From contig CAYNQF010000069.1 of NCBI GenBank assembly GCA_964399265.1, positions 1 to 14,272 of the forward strand: a stretch of DNA of 14,272 nucleotides, written 5' to 3'. Shown piece by piece: positions 1-7,655 of the stretch. The number at the start of each line of letters is the position of its first letter. Position 1 is the first letter of the stretch. The notes below the pieces were generated by a model. The model was not told the origin of the DNA and ran no database searches. It saw only the letters and a list, made by a program, of their open reading frames with translations. This DNA comes from WJLY01 sp964399265 (GTDB lineage Bacteria > Joyebacterota > Joyebacteria > Joyebacterales > Joyebacteraceae). A program made the position numbers and the translations under genes.

Positions 1-1116
1 GCGTCGATGAACCCGAGCGGTCTCATCGAGGCGATCGAGAGAGCCGCGGTCGCGATCGCTTGGGGGGAGAAGACGGAGCCCTCCGGTCCCGGAAAGGTCG
101 TGGGCAAGGGATTCTCGCTCATGTGGAAGGCGCCCGCCATGCCCCCGAATGCGGCGTCGGCGGCGTTCCTCAAGTTCAGCGAGGACGGAAGCATCAACGT
201 CACCGTGTCCGGAATGGAGATCGGGCAGGGCTACCTCACGGCCATGGCTCAGATAGCCGCGGAGGTTCTCGCAGTCCCGCCGGAGAAGATCCGCGTGGAG
301 ACGCCGGACACCGACCGCAACCCGTACGAATGGCAGACCGTGGGATCGCACGTCACGTGGGGATGCGGGAACGCCGTGCGGGACGCCGCCCTCGAGGCGC
401 GCGACAGGATCTTCGACGTCGTCAACAGGGGCAAGGGGATACCGGCCGACGCGCTCTACCTCGAGGACGAGAAGGTCAAGAGCAGGCTCGACCCCGGGTT
501 CGAGCTGCCGCTTCGCGACTTCGTCATTTACGGCATCCAGATGGAGGACGGCACGTTCCGCGGTGGTCCGATCATGGGGAGCGGCATGTTCATGCCCGAG
601 TTCACCTCGGCGCTCTCCGACCCCGCCACGAGCCAGGGCGGACACCCGAACGTGCACTACACAGTCGGCGCCGCGGGCATCGTGCTCGAGATCGACCGTG
701 AGACCGGCAAGATGGACGTCCTCGAGACCGCGCTCGCGGTCGACGTGGGGAAGGCCATCAACCCCGACCTCGTCGAGGGGCAGATCACCGGCGGGCTGCT
801 TCAGGGTCTCGCGACCGTGCTCTACGAGGACATGCGCTTCGACGACGAGGGCAGGCTCCTGAACCCCAACTTCACCGACTACAAGATCCCCACCACGATG
901 GACACGCCGAGGGAGACGATACCCATCATCGTCGAGGTGCCGCAGCCGGACGGGCCGTTCGGCGCGCGAGGCGTCGGTGAGCACACGATGATCCCGGCGG
1001 CACCGATGGTGGCAAATGCCGTCGCCGACGCGACCGGCATACGCCTCACGTCGATGCCCATCACCGCCGAGAAGGTCGCGCTGGCCATCGCGGAGCGGGA
1101 GCGCGGGAATTCGTGA
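1..1116 (+). CDS. Molybdenum hydroxylase (xanthine dehydrogenase/CO dehydrogenase family) large subunit, C-terminal part
   Basis: The reading frame is open at the left window edge, so the 5' part of the gene is missing; the ATG at base 7 is not its true start. The product matches the C-terminal half of the molybdopterin-cytosine-dinucleotide-binding subunit of xanthine dehydrogenase/aldehyde oxidase-type enzymes, which hydroxylate heterocycles or aldehydes. Visible family signatures are GMEIGQG (MoCo-binding loop, about residue 69 counted from base 7), VDVGKAINP, EGQITGGLLQG, and GARGVGEH near the end. The Glu of that last motif (codon 979-981) corresponds to the catalytic base of the family. 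The small FeS and FAD subunits would be expected upstream, outside the window. The substrate cannot be told from this part. The gene ends 45 bases before a strong hairpin. Confidence 0.93.
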   Translation, partial: ASMNPSGLIEAIERAAVAIAWGEKTEPSGPGKVVGKGFSLMWKAPAMPPNAASAAFLKFSEDGSINVTVSGMEIGQGYLTAMAQIAAEVLAVPPEKIRVETPDTDRNPYEWQTVGSHVTWGCGNAVRDAALEARDRIFDVVNRGKGIPADALYLEDEKVKSRLDPGFELPLRDFVIYGIQMEDGTFRGGPIMGSGMFMPEFTSALSDPATSQGGHPNVHYTVGAAGIVLEIDRETGKMDVLETALAVDVGKAINPDLVEGQITGGLLQGLATVLYEDMRFDDEGRLLNPNFTDYKIPTTMDTPRETIPIIVEVPQPDGPFGARGVGEHTMIPAAPMVANAVADATGIRLTSMPITAEKVALAIAERERGNS

Positions 1117-1160
1117 CCGCGTCATCGAGCACCGAGGCAACCGGACGAAGCTGACAAGCG

Positions 1161-1188
1161 AGATCCCGGGTCATGCGACCCGGGATCT
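1161..1188. terminator. Bidirectional hairpin terminator between convergent genes
   Basis: A perfect 12-bp inverted repeat (1161-1172 with 1177-1188) encloses a 4-base loop, ATGC. It lies between the stop codons of the molybdenum hydroxylase (1116) and the convergent peptidase gene (1226). The flanking T-runs are weak on both sides (TTCCTGTGTCTTC on the plus side), so the hairpin is clear but intrinsic termination strength is inferred. Its placement suits a terminator serving both genes. Confidence 0.75.
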
Positions 1189-1225
1189 TCCTGTGTCTTC
1201 ACCCGTCACTCCGACGATCCGGTGG

Positions 1226-3691
1226 CTACCTGACGAGTACCATCTTTCTGGTCCCGGTACCGGCGGGCGTCTCGAGCACCAGGAAGTAGACGCCCGACCC
1301 CACGCCGACCCCCCGGCCGTCCGTGCCATTCCATGTGAGCGAGTGAGGGCCGGCGTCCCGCGGTCCGTCCTCGAGCACCGCGACGAGCCTTCCCGTCACG
1401 CTGTAGACGGCCAACCTCACGTCACCCTGCCGCGGCAGGGAGTAGGAGATGGTGGTCGTCGGATTGAACGGGTTGGGGCGGACGGGGTCGAGCCTGACCT
1501 CGTCGACCTCGTCGTTCGTGTCGGCATCGCTTGCCGTGTAGTCGAGAGCCCACAGCTCGACGTCGTCGATGTTCCAGCCGCACCAGGCCCACCCGCCGTC
1601 GGTCTCGCCCATGGTCCACCGGATATAGACCGTGCTCTCGTTGTCGGCGACGTCCGAGATGTCGTACTCGACGTGCGTCCACGCGCCGTCGGACACCGTC
1701 GAGGCGTTCTCCCACACGTCGGTCCAGCTCTCGCCGTCGGCGCTCACCCGCACGCGGGCGTGGTCGTACTCCGGTTCCTCCACCCCGAGCCAGCGCCAGA
1801 AGCTCAGGCGCACGGCCGCGAGACCCGTGCAGTCGATGGCTTCCGTCGTGAGGTTCGTCTCCGGCAGCCAGTTGGCGTAGTCGCCCGCGAGGTTGTATCC
1901 GTACACGTATTCGCCGGTGTGCCCCGCGGTCGGATCGGCGTGCCCGTTCTCGCCGCCGCCTCCCAGAGGCCGGCCCCACGCCCACTGCCCCTCGGTGGTC
2001 CAGCCGGGATCCGCGTCGAGCGGCCACTCGTGCCTGAGCGTCCTCTCTCCGACGAACAACCGGAACTGCCTCGTCGTGTCGCCGAGGTGATGCGACACAT
2101 CGGTGAACCGTATCGTCGCAACGTAGGCGCCCTCGGCGAGCAGCAGCGCTCCGTCATTGAGTTCGACCGATACCTCGCCGGTGCCTCCGGCCGTCAGCGT
2201 CCCGCCGGTGTCGCCCGACAGCGTGAGCCAGCTGCAGGGCGCGTCGACCGAGATGTCGTAGGTCGTCTCGCCCCCATCGTACGTGAACTGGAAACCAGTG
2301 CCGCCCGGTGAGAACGGGCCTCCGACCGGGCCGTCGGAGGTGCCCACTGCGTCGGGCTCCACGCGAAGCCCGCCGTCGTTGGTGAGCGCCTTCATGCAGA
2401 AGTTCGCCGTGGGATCGTAGCTCGTGAGGTCGACCCAACCGTCGCCGTCGTAGTAGTAGCTCTCGCCCGGGCTCGCCGCCGACTCCACGATGGTGCGGTA
2501 GCTCGCGCCCAGAAGCACCGGCACGTCCGACGTCGCGTCGTACGGTTGGCCTCCGCGGCTCAACATCAGGTAGACGTAGAAATCCTGGCCCTCGGTGAGG
2601 AATACCGGGTCTTCGAGGTCGACCGTATGGAACCCGCGGAAGGCGAAGCTGCCCTCCAGGGTCGCCAGCTCGTCGACGAGTTCGCCGTCCTCGAATCCGC
2701 CGTATACGGCGAGCGCGTAGTCGACGCTGTCGGCAGCGGCGAAGAAGCTCAAGGAGTTCAGGAACTCGTTGGCCCGCGACGTGAAGGCGTTGAAGGCCTC
2801 ACTCGCGTCTGCCATCGTGGCGCGCCACCCGTGATAGTCGTGGTAGTAGACACGGTCGTACTGCATCGGCTCGACGTCGATGAACGCCACCGCGCCCATG
2901 AACGGTTCCTGGCAGCACCACTTGTCGTAGTACGAGATCCAGAAGTACCCGGCCTCGCCCCACCCGGTTCCCCAGCTGTTCTTGATCAGCCAGGCCCCGG
3001 GGTGTGGAGCCTGCGTTATCTTGTCGTCGTCCCAGCCCACGATGGCGACCGCGTGGTTCGGCGCGAGCGAGTTGGTCGGAGGCTGGTAGTGCACGTTGTC
3101 GCTCATGAACTGGTCGCCGTAGTGGAGACACGTTCCGACGACCCCGCCCGTCATCACGGCCTCTTTGATCTCGTCGATACGCTGGAGGTCGGGTCCGGCT
3201 GTGTGCCACTCGATCTGCTTGGGGTAGTAGTAGTGCCATCCCTGGCCGGTGCGCTCCGGGGGCCTGTCGAACGACTGGCCGTCGACGTCGCGGACCGCGC
3301 CCTCGCCCCTCGAGAGGTAGGCGGCCGCTACCAGGTAGTCTCCGCCCTGGTGAACCACGAGCCCGTGGCCGGAAGGCGGTTCGAGGTCGTCGTTGTTGTG
3401 CTCGTTGAACCCGTTCCACCAGTCGAGATGATACTCGGCCAGGTTGGGTTCTCCGATCTCCCCGTTCTCCTCCCAGGCTCCGGTCATGAGCAGGTTGCCC
3501 TCGATCGACGCCATCGTGCCGTGCGTCCAGCAGGTTCCCTCGATCTGCGACCTGACCGAGGTTACGTAGTTCACCCCGTCGACATTGCGCAGATCGAACG
3601 AGCCCGGGAGCTGGGCGGCGGCCGGCGAGGCGAAGGAGGAGACTGCCGCCACAACGACGGCGGCCGTCAGCGCTCGGATGGCTGAACGCAT
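1226..3691 (-). CDS. Secreted papain-like (C1A) cysteine peptidase with lectin-like domain and FlgD-like C-terminal sorting domain
   Basis: The 821-residue precursor has a signal peptide (basic MRSAIR, hydrophobic stretch, ASPAAAQ, about residues 1-26). A papain-type catalytic domain follows at about 30-270: oxyanion Gln49 and Cys54 in QIEGTCWTHG, His213 in NHAVAIVGWDDD, and Asn238 in IKNSWGTGWGEAGYFWISY. There is almost no room for an inhibitory propeptide. Next come a region resembling the lectin-like domain seen in many bacterial C1 peptidases (about 275-440), a BACON/Ig-like stretch with SWLTLSG (about 445-555) and a jelly-roll-like domain (about 560-730). The final 80 or so residues are a FlgD-like sorting domain (PNPFNPTTTISYSLP, AVYSVTGRLV, ending KMVLVR). 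It should act outside the cell or on its surface. AAGGAG stands 7 bases before the ATG. The catalytic part is certain; the middle domains are assigned by pattern only. Confidence 0.93.
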   Translation of the reverse strand: MRSAIRALTAAVVVAAVSSFASPAAAQLPGSFDLRNVDGVNYVTSVRSQIEGTCWTHGTMASIEGNLLMTGAWEENGEIGEPNLAEYHLDWWNGFNEHNNDDLEPPSGHGLVVHQGGDYLVAAAYLSRGEGAVRDVDGQSFDRPPERTGQGWHYYYPKQIEWHTAGPDLQRIDEIKEAVMTGGVVGTCLHYGDQFMSDNVHYQPPTNSLAPNHAVAIVGWDDDKITQAPHPGAWLIKNSWGTGWGEAGYFWISYYDKWCCQEPFMGAVAFIDVEPMQYDRVYYHDYHGWRATMADASEAFNAFTSRANEFLNSLSFFAAADSVDYALAVYGGFEDGELVDELATLEGSFAFRGFHTVDLEDPVFLTEGQDFYVYLMLSRGGQPYDATSDVPVLLGASYRTIVESAASPGESYYYDGDGWVDLTSYDPTANFCMKALTNDGGLRVEPDAVGTSDGPVGGPFSPGGTGFQFTYDGGETTYDISVDAPCSWLTLSGDTGGTLTAGGTGEVSVELNDGALLLAEGAYVATIRFTDVSHHLGDTTRQFRLFVGERTLRHEWPLDADPGWTTEGQWAWGRPLGGGGENGHADPTAGHTGEYVYGYNLAGDYANWLPETNLTTEAIDCTGLAAVRLSFWRWLGVEEPEYDHARVRVSADGESWTDVWENASTVSDGAWTHVEYDISDVADNESTVYIRWTMGETDGGWAWCGWNIDDVELWALDYTASDADTNDEVDEVRLDPVRPNPFNPTTTISYSLPRQGDVRLAVYSVTGRLVAVLEDGPRDAGPHSLTWNGTDGRGVGVGSGVYFLVLETPAGTGTRKMVLVR

Positions 3692-3768
3692 CAGGATGCT
3701 CCTTCCCGGGGGGCTGGTCGGGGGGATGTCGCGACGGGTCCGTGGGCGGAGTTCGAACCCTCAACTTC

Positions 3769-3797
3769 ATCATACTACCGCCGGAGGCGGCGGGCAA
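3769..3797 (-). promoter_or_regulatory. Sigma-70-like promoter of the cysteine peptidase gene
   Basis: On the minus strand TTGCCC (3797-3792) and TATGAT (3774-3769) are separated by exactly 17 bases, which would place the transcription start near 3762 and give a leader of about 70 bases. The spacer holds a small inverted repeat, CCGCC-GGA-GGCGG (3778-3790). The element lies between the terminator of the upstream minus-strand gene and the peptidase start, so the peptidase is probably transcribed on its own. Which sigma factor this phylum uses is assumed. Confidence 0.6.
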
Positions 3798-3814
3798 GCC
3801 GGTCGCAATGAAGA

Positions 3815-3841
3815 GCGCCCCGCTCGCGTGGAGCGGGGCGC
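3815..3841 (-). terminator. Intrinsic terminator after the PPC-domain protein gene
   Basis: An 11-bp perfect G+C-rich inverted repeat (3815-3825 with 3831-3841) encloses a 5-base loop. Read on the minus strand it begins 26 bases after the stop codon of the PPC-domain gene and is followed by CTTCATT, a short imperfect T-rich tail. It separates that gene from the peptidase promoter downstream. Confidence 0.75.
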
Positions 3842-3866
3842 CCTGATGGTCGTATCCGGATCAGGC

Positions 3867-4913
3867 CTAGCGGTACAGAGCCTTGATCGTCGTCCAGCTC
3901 GTGTCCTCAACCGGCGAGTACGCCGTGCCCTCGACCTCGAGCACGTACTCGGTGCCGCACGGGCAGCTGCCCCAATCCGACGGCATGGCGGCGATCCACC
4001 AGGTGCCGGCGGTCAGGTAGACACTGAGCTCCTTGACGGAGTACGGCTCGCTGACCTCGTAGTAGGTGAAGCTCTCGATCAGAGCGCAATCGTCCGGGAG
4101 GATGAATCCGAACAGCATCGAGTACGCGCCGCACATACGAAGTGTGACTTGGCGGTCATCGGCGAGCACGACCTCGTACCAGTCCGTGTCGCGATACGTG
4201 CTCGTGCCGAATGTGAAGACGCCGGTCTCACCGCAGATGGTGAGCAGAGGCGCGGCCGGGATCGACTGGTAGACCGGAATCGTCGAGTTGCAGCCGCCGT
4301 TGTAGACGTCGTCGTACTCGGCGTAGCACGTGGGCTCACCCTCGATGTACGCGCCGGCGGGGCATAGCGGCTCGCAGGGCTCCGGGCAGTCGACCTCGTA
4401 CATGTGGAGTTCGTACACACCGGACTCGCCGCCGTAGCCGTCGATCACGACGTAGTAGTTGTTGCCGGCCGCCATGAAGAGAGCTTCGATCTTCGACCTG
4501 AAGAGCAGAGCGCAGTCGGCGAAGTCGTCGTTGCATGCGTATGGGGCACCAGGCGTGTACATGTTCTCGTAGACATAGACCTTCGTGTCGTAGCCGGAGT
4601 TGCAGAGGTCGATGTCGACGCACATGTCTCTGTCGGGCGTGAAAACATAGACGACGTCAGGGGACGTGGATCCTTCGTACGGGCATACCTCGTCGTAGTC
4701 ATCGATGTTGTCCGACGTGTCACCGGTGTCGTCGAAGGGTAGGGACGGGATGACCCACGCCGTTGCGATCGTCTCTCCGCCCTCCTTGGCGTCGCCCGGA
4801 GCGCTCGTCGGGACGGCCTTCTTCGGCTCGAACACGTTCGTCGTGGGAACCAGTGCGTAGGCTGCGACCGCAAGAACCAGCAGGAGTGCCATTGCTACGG
4901 TAGCGAACTTCAT
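3867..4913 (-). CDS. Secreted Cys-rich protein with two PPC-like beta domains
   Basis: The 348-residue product starts with a clear signal peptide (MKFATVAMALLLVLAVAAYA). I chose ATG 4913 because AGGAGG sits 6 bases upstream and the signal peptide begins there; the frame runs 40 codons further up, but those residues look non-coding. Two regions resemble bacterial pre-peptidase C-terminal (PPC) type domains: about residues 45-175 (SPDVVYVFTP, GYDTKVYVYE, NNYYVVIDGY) and about 195-330 (RDTDWYEVVL, TAGTWWIAAM). Cysteines are frequent, for example CPEPCEPLC at 176-184 and SCPCG at 316-320, which suggests disulfides and an oxidising, extracytoplasmic location. There is no catalytic motif. The last residues (EDTSWTTIKALYR) look like a separate tail. 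The function is unknown; a binding or structural exported protein is the best guess. It has its own terminator. Confidence 0.82.
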   Translation of the reverse strand: MKFATVAMALLLVLAVAAYALVPTTNVFEPKKAVPTSAPGDAKEGGETIATAWVIPSLPFDDTGDTSDNIDDYDEVCPYEGSTSPDVVYVFTPDRDMCVDIDLCNSGYDTKVYVYENMYTPGAPYACNDDFADCALLFRSKIEALFMAAGNNYYVVIDGYGGESGVYELHMYEVDCPEPCEPLCPAGAYIEGEPTCYAEYDDVYNGGCNSTIPVYQSIPAAPLLTICGETGVFTFGTSTYRDTDWYEVVLADDRQVTLRMCGAYSMLFGFILPDDCALIESFTYYEVSEPYSVKELSVYLTAGTWWIAAMPSDWGSCPCGTEYVLEVEGTAYSPVEDTSWTTIKALYR

Positions 4914-4919
4914 TGCCAG

Positions 4920-4925
4920 CCTCCT
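4920..4925 (-). promoter_or_regulatory. Shine-Dalgarno site fixing the PPC-protein start
   Basis: AGGAGG on the minus strand, 6 bases before ATG 4913. It settles the start at the signal peptide rather than at the further upstream in-frame codons. No convincing promoter was found in the 184-base gap 4914-5096 for either flanking gene. Confidence 0.75.
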
Positions 4926-5017
4926 ATTCACGTGCAAGCGGTACACGAGCAGGACACTACTGACATCGCCAGCAGTACAGTTGCGCGTTACCCTCCTCTC
5001 CGGAGCTCGTCCGCACG

Positions 5018-5036
5018 GGGTTGCCGGGAGCAACCC
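5018..5036. repeat. Small inverted repeat in a divergent intergenic region
   Basis: GGGTTGC (5018-5024) and GCAACCC (5030-5036) form a perfect 7-bp inverted repeat around a 5-base loop. It lies between the divergent PPC-protein and MFS genes. It could be an operator or a leader hairpin; no T-run follows. Only the symmetry is seen, and the role is not known. Confidence 0.4.
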
Positions 5037-5096
5037 GATTGTGGCAGTCTATTCGCCTGAGCCGCTTCGTATCGGCACCTCGGCCAGGCGGCGAAG

Positions 5097-6518
5097 GTGA
5101 GCGAGCGGAATGGTACTCCGGAACCAAGTTGTCGTCAACAGGAAGACGGTTCTCCATTGAGTCTTTTTCGTTCTCCGAAGCAGTCTTCGGTGACCGCGCG
5201 CTCGGGAACGGCGTCCGGTTCCGGTGGGAGCACGGGTTCGCGGCTCAGCGCCGCCGCGCGAGCGTGGTGCATGTACGACTGGGCCAACTCCGCTTTCGTG
5301 ACGACGGTCACCGCGGCGCTCTTCCCGCCGTTCTTCCGCTCGCTCGTCACGGCCACCGGTCTGAGCGCGAGTCGTGCCACAGCCTACTGGGGCTACACGT
5401 CGTCGGCATCGCTGCTGCTTGTCGCTCTGGTCGCGCCGCTCCTGGGCGCGATGGCCGACCATACGGGAGGACGGAAGCGATACATGGCGGCGTTCGCCGG
5501 CCTCGGTATCGCGTTCACCGCATGCTTCTACCTGATAGGCGCCGGCGCCTGGAAGCTGGCCGCGGGGCTCTACGTGGCAGCGGCGTTCGGGTTTGCCGGG
5601 GCGAACGTCTTCTACGACTCGTTCCTGCCGCACGTGTCCGGGACCGCGAACGTCGACAGGGTGTCGGCCTTAGGCTTCGCGCTCGGATATCTGGGGGGAG
5701 GCATCCTGCTCATACTGAACGTGCTCTGGGTCGCGCACCCGGCGTACTTCGGGATGCCAGGCGTCGACTTCGCCCTTCGGGCGTCGTTCGTGAGCGTTGC
5801 CGTCTGGTGGGCGCTCTTCTCGATCCCCTTCTTCAGATTCGTTCCTGAGCCCGGGGCCATAAGGACGTCCGAGAGCAACCTTCCGGCTCCGCTCGAGGGG
5901 TTCTCACGGCTCGTCCGCACGATGAAGGAGGTCAGGCGCTACCGCCAGTTGAGCCTGTTTCTCCTCGCGTTCTGGATATACACGGACGGCGTCGGCACGA
6001 TCATACGGATGGCGACGGCCTACGGCAGCGAGATCGGTATCGGCATGACCGACATGGTCGTCGCCCTCATCTTCACCCAGATGGTGGGCATACCGTGCAC
6101 CATCATCTTCGCGCGGCTGGCGCGGCGAATAGGCGCGAAGCGCTCCATCATGCTCACGCTGGGCGTGTACGCGGTGGTGGCGGTCTCGGCCTACAACATG
6201 AGGACCGCCGTGCACTTCTACGCGCTCGCGTTCTCCGTGGCCACAGTTCAGGGAGGATGTCAGGCGTTGAGCCGTTCGCTGTTCGCGAGGATGGTGCCGC
6301 GGAACAGAACGGCTGAATTCTTCGGGTTCTACAGCACCAGCTCCAAGTTCGCCGGGGTTTTCGGCCCGCTCGTCTTCGGCCTCCTGAGCCACATGACCGG
6401 GCAGAGCCGCCTCGGCATCGTCTCCGTGGTGGCGTTCTTCCTGGTCGGGGCTGCGCTGCTCCGGAAAGTGGATGTCGCCGAGGGAGAAATGGCCGCTGCT
6501 CGTGCAGGTCGTGTATAA
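5097..6518 (+). CDS. MFS transporter of the UMF1/Atg22-like family
   Basis: This is a 473-residue (maximum) polytopic membrane protein. The first transmembrane region contains AWCMYDWANSAFVTT (about 56-70), a hallmark of the Atg22-like/UMF1 branch of the major facilitator superfamily. A motif-A-type loop, GAMADHTGGRKRYM, lies at 117-130, and further hydrophobic segments reach residue 460, consistent with about 12 helices. The substrate is unknown; yeast Atg22 exports vacuolar amino acids, but this cannot be transferred safely. The start is uncertain. GTG 5097 is the longest option and gives a Ser/Gly-rich N-terminus of about 50 residues. TTG 5157 (AGGAAG 11 bases upstream) and GTG 5190 are alternatives that would bring the length closer to usual family members. 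The stop codon is embedded in a TATAAT sequence. Confidence 0.88.
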   Translation: MSERNGTPEPSCRQQEDGSPLSLFRSPKQSSVTARSGTASGSGGSTGSRLSAAARAWCMYDWANSAFVTTVTAALFPPFFRSLVTATGLSASRATAYWGYTSSASLLLVALVAPLLGAMADHTGGRKRYMAAFAGLGIAFTACFYLIGAGAWKLAAGLYVAAAFGFAGANVFYDSFLPHVSGTANVDRVSALGFALGYLGGGILLILNVLWVAHPAYFGMPGVDFALRASFVSVAVWWALFSIPFFRFVPEPGAIRTSESNLPAPLEGFSRLVRTMKEVRRYRQLSLFLLAFWIYTDGVGTIIRMATAYGSEIGIGMTDMVVALIFTQMVGIPCTIIFARLARRIGAKRSIMLTLGVYAVVAVSAYNMRTAVHFYALAFSVATVQGGCQALSRSLFARMVPRNRTAEFFGFYSTSSKFAGVFGPLVFGLLSHMTGQSRLGIVSVVAFFLVGAALLRKVDVAEGEMAAARAGRV

Positions 6519-6519
6519 T
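6514..6519 (+). promoter_or_regulatory. Candidate -10 element (TATAAT) before the methyltransferase/arfB cluster
   Basis: A perfect TATAAT overlaps the stop codon of the MFS gene and lies 38 bases before the ATG at 6558. That is a sensible place for a promoter of the downstream gene run. No recognisable -35 hexamer stands 16-18 bases upstream, and the TG two bases earlier is one base short of the extended -10 spacing, so this is a tentative call. Confidence 0.35.
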
Positions 6520-6557
6520 GACTCCGTCTTGAGGTCCAGTCGGGAGGAGTTTCACAG

Positions 6558-7151
6558 ATGATACGAGACATGCCGCGAGAGGTGAAGGAGAGGGTGCGGT
6601 TCCTGGAGGACATGGGGACCGCTCAGAAGCGCGACGGCGGGGTGCTCGCGTTCGACAGGTTGCGGCAGGTGCCGCCGACGACCGGGCGGTTCCTGTCGAT
6701 AATCGCCCTCGCCGCGCCCGAGGGGGCGTGGATAGAGGTGGGCACGAGCGGCGGGTACTCGGCCCTCTGGCTGAGCCTCGCGGCCAGGGAGCGGGGAGCG
6801 AAGATCACGACGTTCGACATCTCGGAAAGGAAGGCGGAACTGGCCAGGGAGTCGTTCCGCTCCGCACACGTGGATGACATCGTGACCATGGTCGTGGGCG
6901 ACGCACTCAATCACCTCGGCGAGTGCTCCAACATCGCCTTCTGCTTTCTCGACACGGAGAAGGACCTCTACGGCCCGTGCTACGACATCATCGTGCCGAG
7001 AATGGTCAAGGGCGGGATCCTGGTCGCGGACAACGTTGTGAGCCACCAGGAGGTACTCAGGCACTGGACCGAAGCCGTGCTCGGCGACCAGCGGGTCGAC
7101 GCGGTCGTCGTTCCGGTCGGGTCCGGCGTGCTCCTGGCCAGGAAGGCCTGA
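6558..7151 (+). CDS. O-methyltransferase-like class I SAM-dependent methyltransferase
   Basis: This 197-residue protein has the fold signature of the small cation-dependent O-methyltransferases (COG4122, caffeoyl-CoA/catechol type). SAM-binding motif I is WIEVGTSGGYSALWLS (58-73), and the acidic end of strand 2 is TTFDIS (84-89). The LDTEKDLYGPCYDIIVPRMV stretch (131-150) and GGILVADNV (152-160) resemble the metal-binding Asp and DN positions of the family. The methyl acceptor is unknown. GGAGGAG (6543-6549) precedes the ATG by 8 bases. It is the first gene of a tightly packed plus-strand run and lies 29 bases before arfB. Confidence 0.86.
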   Translation: MIRDMPREVKERVRFLEDMGTAQKRDGGVLAFDRLRQVPPTTGRFLSIIALAAPEGAWIEVGTSGGYSALWLSLAARERGAKITTFDISERKAELARESFRSAHVDDIVTMVVGDALNHLGECSNIAFCFLDTEKDLYGPCYDIIVPRMVKGGILVADNVVSHQEVLRHWTEAVLGDQRVDAVVVPVGSGVLLARKA

Positions 7152-7180
7152 CCGGGAAGGCTCGTCCGAGGAGCGGTTCC

Positions 7181-7603
7181 ATGAGGGTGAGCAGGAGCAT
7201 ATCCATAGACGAGCGCGAACTCGTAGAGGAGTTCGTGAGATCTTCCGGCCCCGGCGGACAGAACGTGAACAAGGTGGCCACCGCGGTTCAGCTGCGCTTT
7301 GACGTGAAGAGGTCGCCGTCGCTGCCCGACGACGTGCGTGAACGCCTGCTCAGGCTCGGTGGCAGGAGGGTCACCCGGGACGGCGTTCTCGTGATCGATG
7401 CGCGGCGCTACCGGACGCAGGAGCGGAACAGAAAGGACGCGAGGGACAGGCTCGCGGTTCTCGTCAGGCGCGCGGCGGAGCGTCCCAGGAAGAGGAAGGC
7501 CACGGCCCCCACGCGGGCGTCCGTCGAGAGAAGGATGTGCAACAAGAAGAAGCGGGGAGAAAAGAAGCGCAGACGCGCGCGTGTAGGGCGCGAGGACGAC
7601 TGA
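7181..7603 (+). CDS. arfB: ArfB-type peptidyl-tRNA hydrolase (ribosome rescue, RF-1 domain)
   Basis: The 140-residue protein equals the usual length of ArfB (YaeJ). The catalytic GGQ loop is RSSGPGGQNVNK (GGQ at 25-27), which in this family hydrolyses peptidyl-tRNA on stalled ribosomes. The C-terminal tail is very basic (PRKRKATAPTRASVERR, then KKKRGEKKRRRARV), matching the tail that inserts into the empty mRNA channel. It lacks the stop-codon-reading domains of RF1/RF2. I chose ATG 7181 because GAGGAG lies 7 bases upstream and the family N-terminus begins there; the same frame is open farther upstream inside the preceding gene. It acts in the cytoplasm at the ribosome. Its neighbours are methyltransferases of unknown target. 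Confidence 0.93.
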   Translation: MRVSRSISIDERELVEEFVRSSGPGGQNVNKVATAVQLRFDVKRSPSLPDDVRERLLRLGGRRVTRDGVLVIDARRYRTQERNRKDARDRLAVLVRRAAERPRKRKATAPTRASVERRMCNKKKRGEKKRRRARVGREDD

Positions 7604-7643
7604 CGGGTGGGTGGCCGTCGTGACCCGGTCGGAACGCCGGGTC

Positions 7644-7648
7644 GGGAG
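7644..7648 (+). promoter_or_regulatory. Shine-Dalgarno site favouring the methyltransferase start at 7656
   Basis: GGGAG, 7 bases before ATG 7656. The alternative GTG at 7611 has only GGGTGG directly before it. This supports the shorter protein. Confidence 0.55.
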
Positions 7649-7655
7649 CTGGACC

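Noticed and set aside
1016..2311. Plus-strand open frame of 431 codons
   Set aside because: It runs antisense to the cysteine peptidase gene, crosses the terminator hairpin, and has shadow-type composition.
2546..3685. Plus-strand open frame of 379 codons
   Set aside because: Antisense to the catalytic domain of the peptidase, with no motif or ribosome site.
4914..5096. Promoters for the divergent PPC-protein and MFS genes
   Set aside because: Several partial hexamers (for example TTGCCG at 5021, CTGACA at 4960) lack a partner at an acceptable spacing.
6923..7180. Upstream in-frame extension of the arfB gene
   Set aside because: It lies inside the methyltransferase gene; ATG 7181 has a good ribosome site and matches the family N-terminus.
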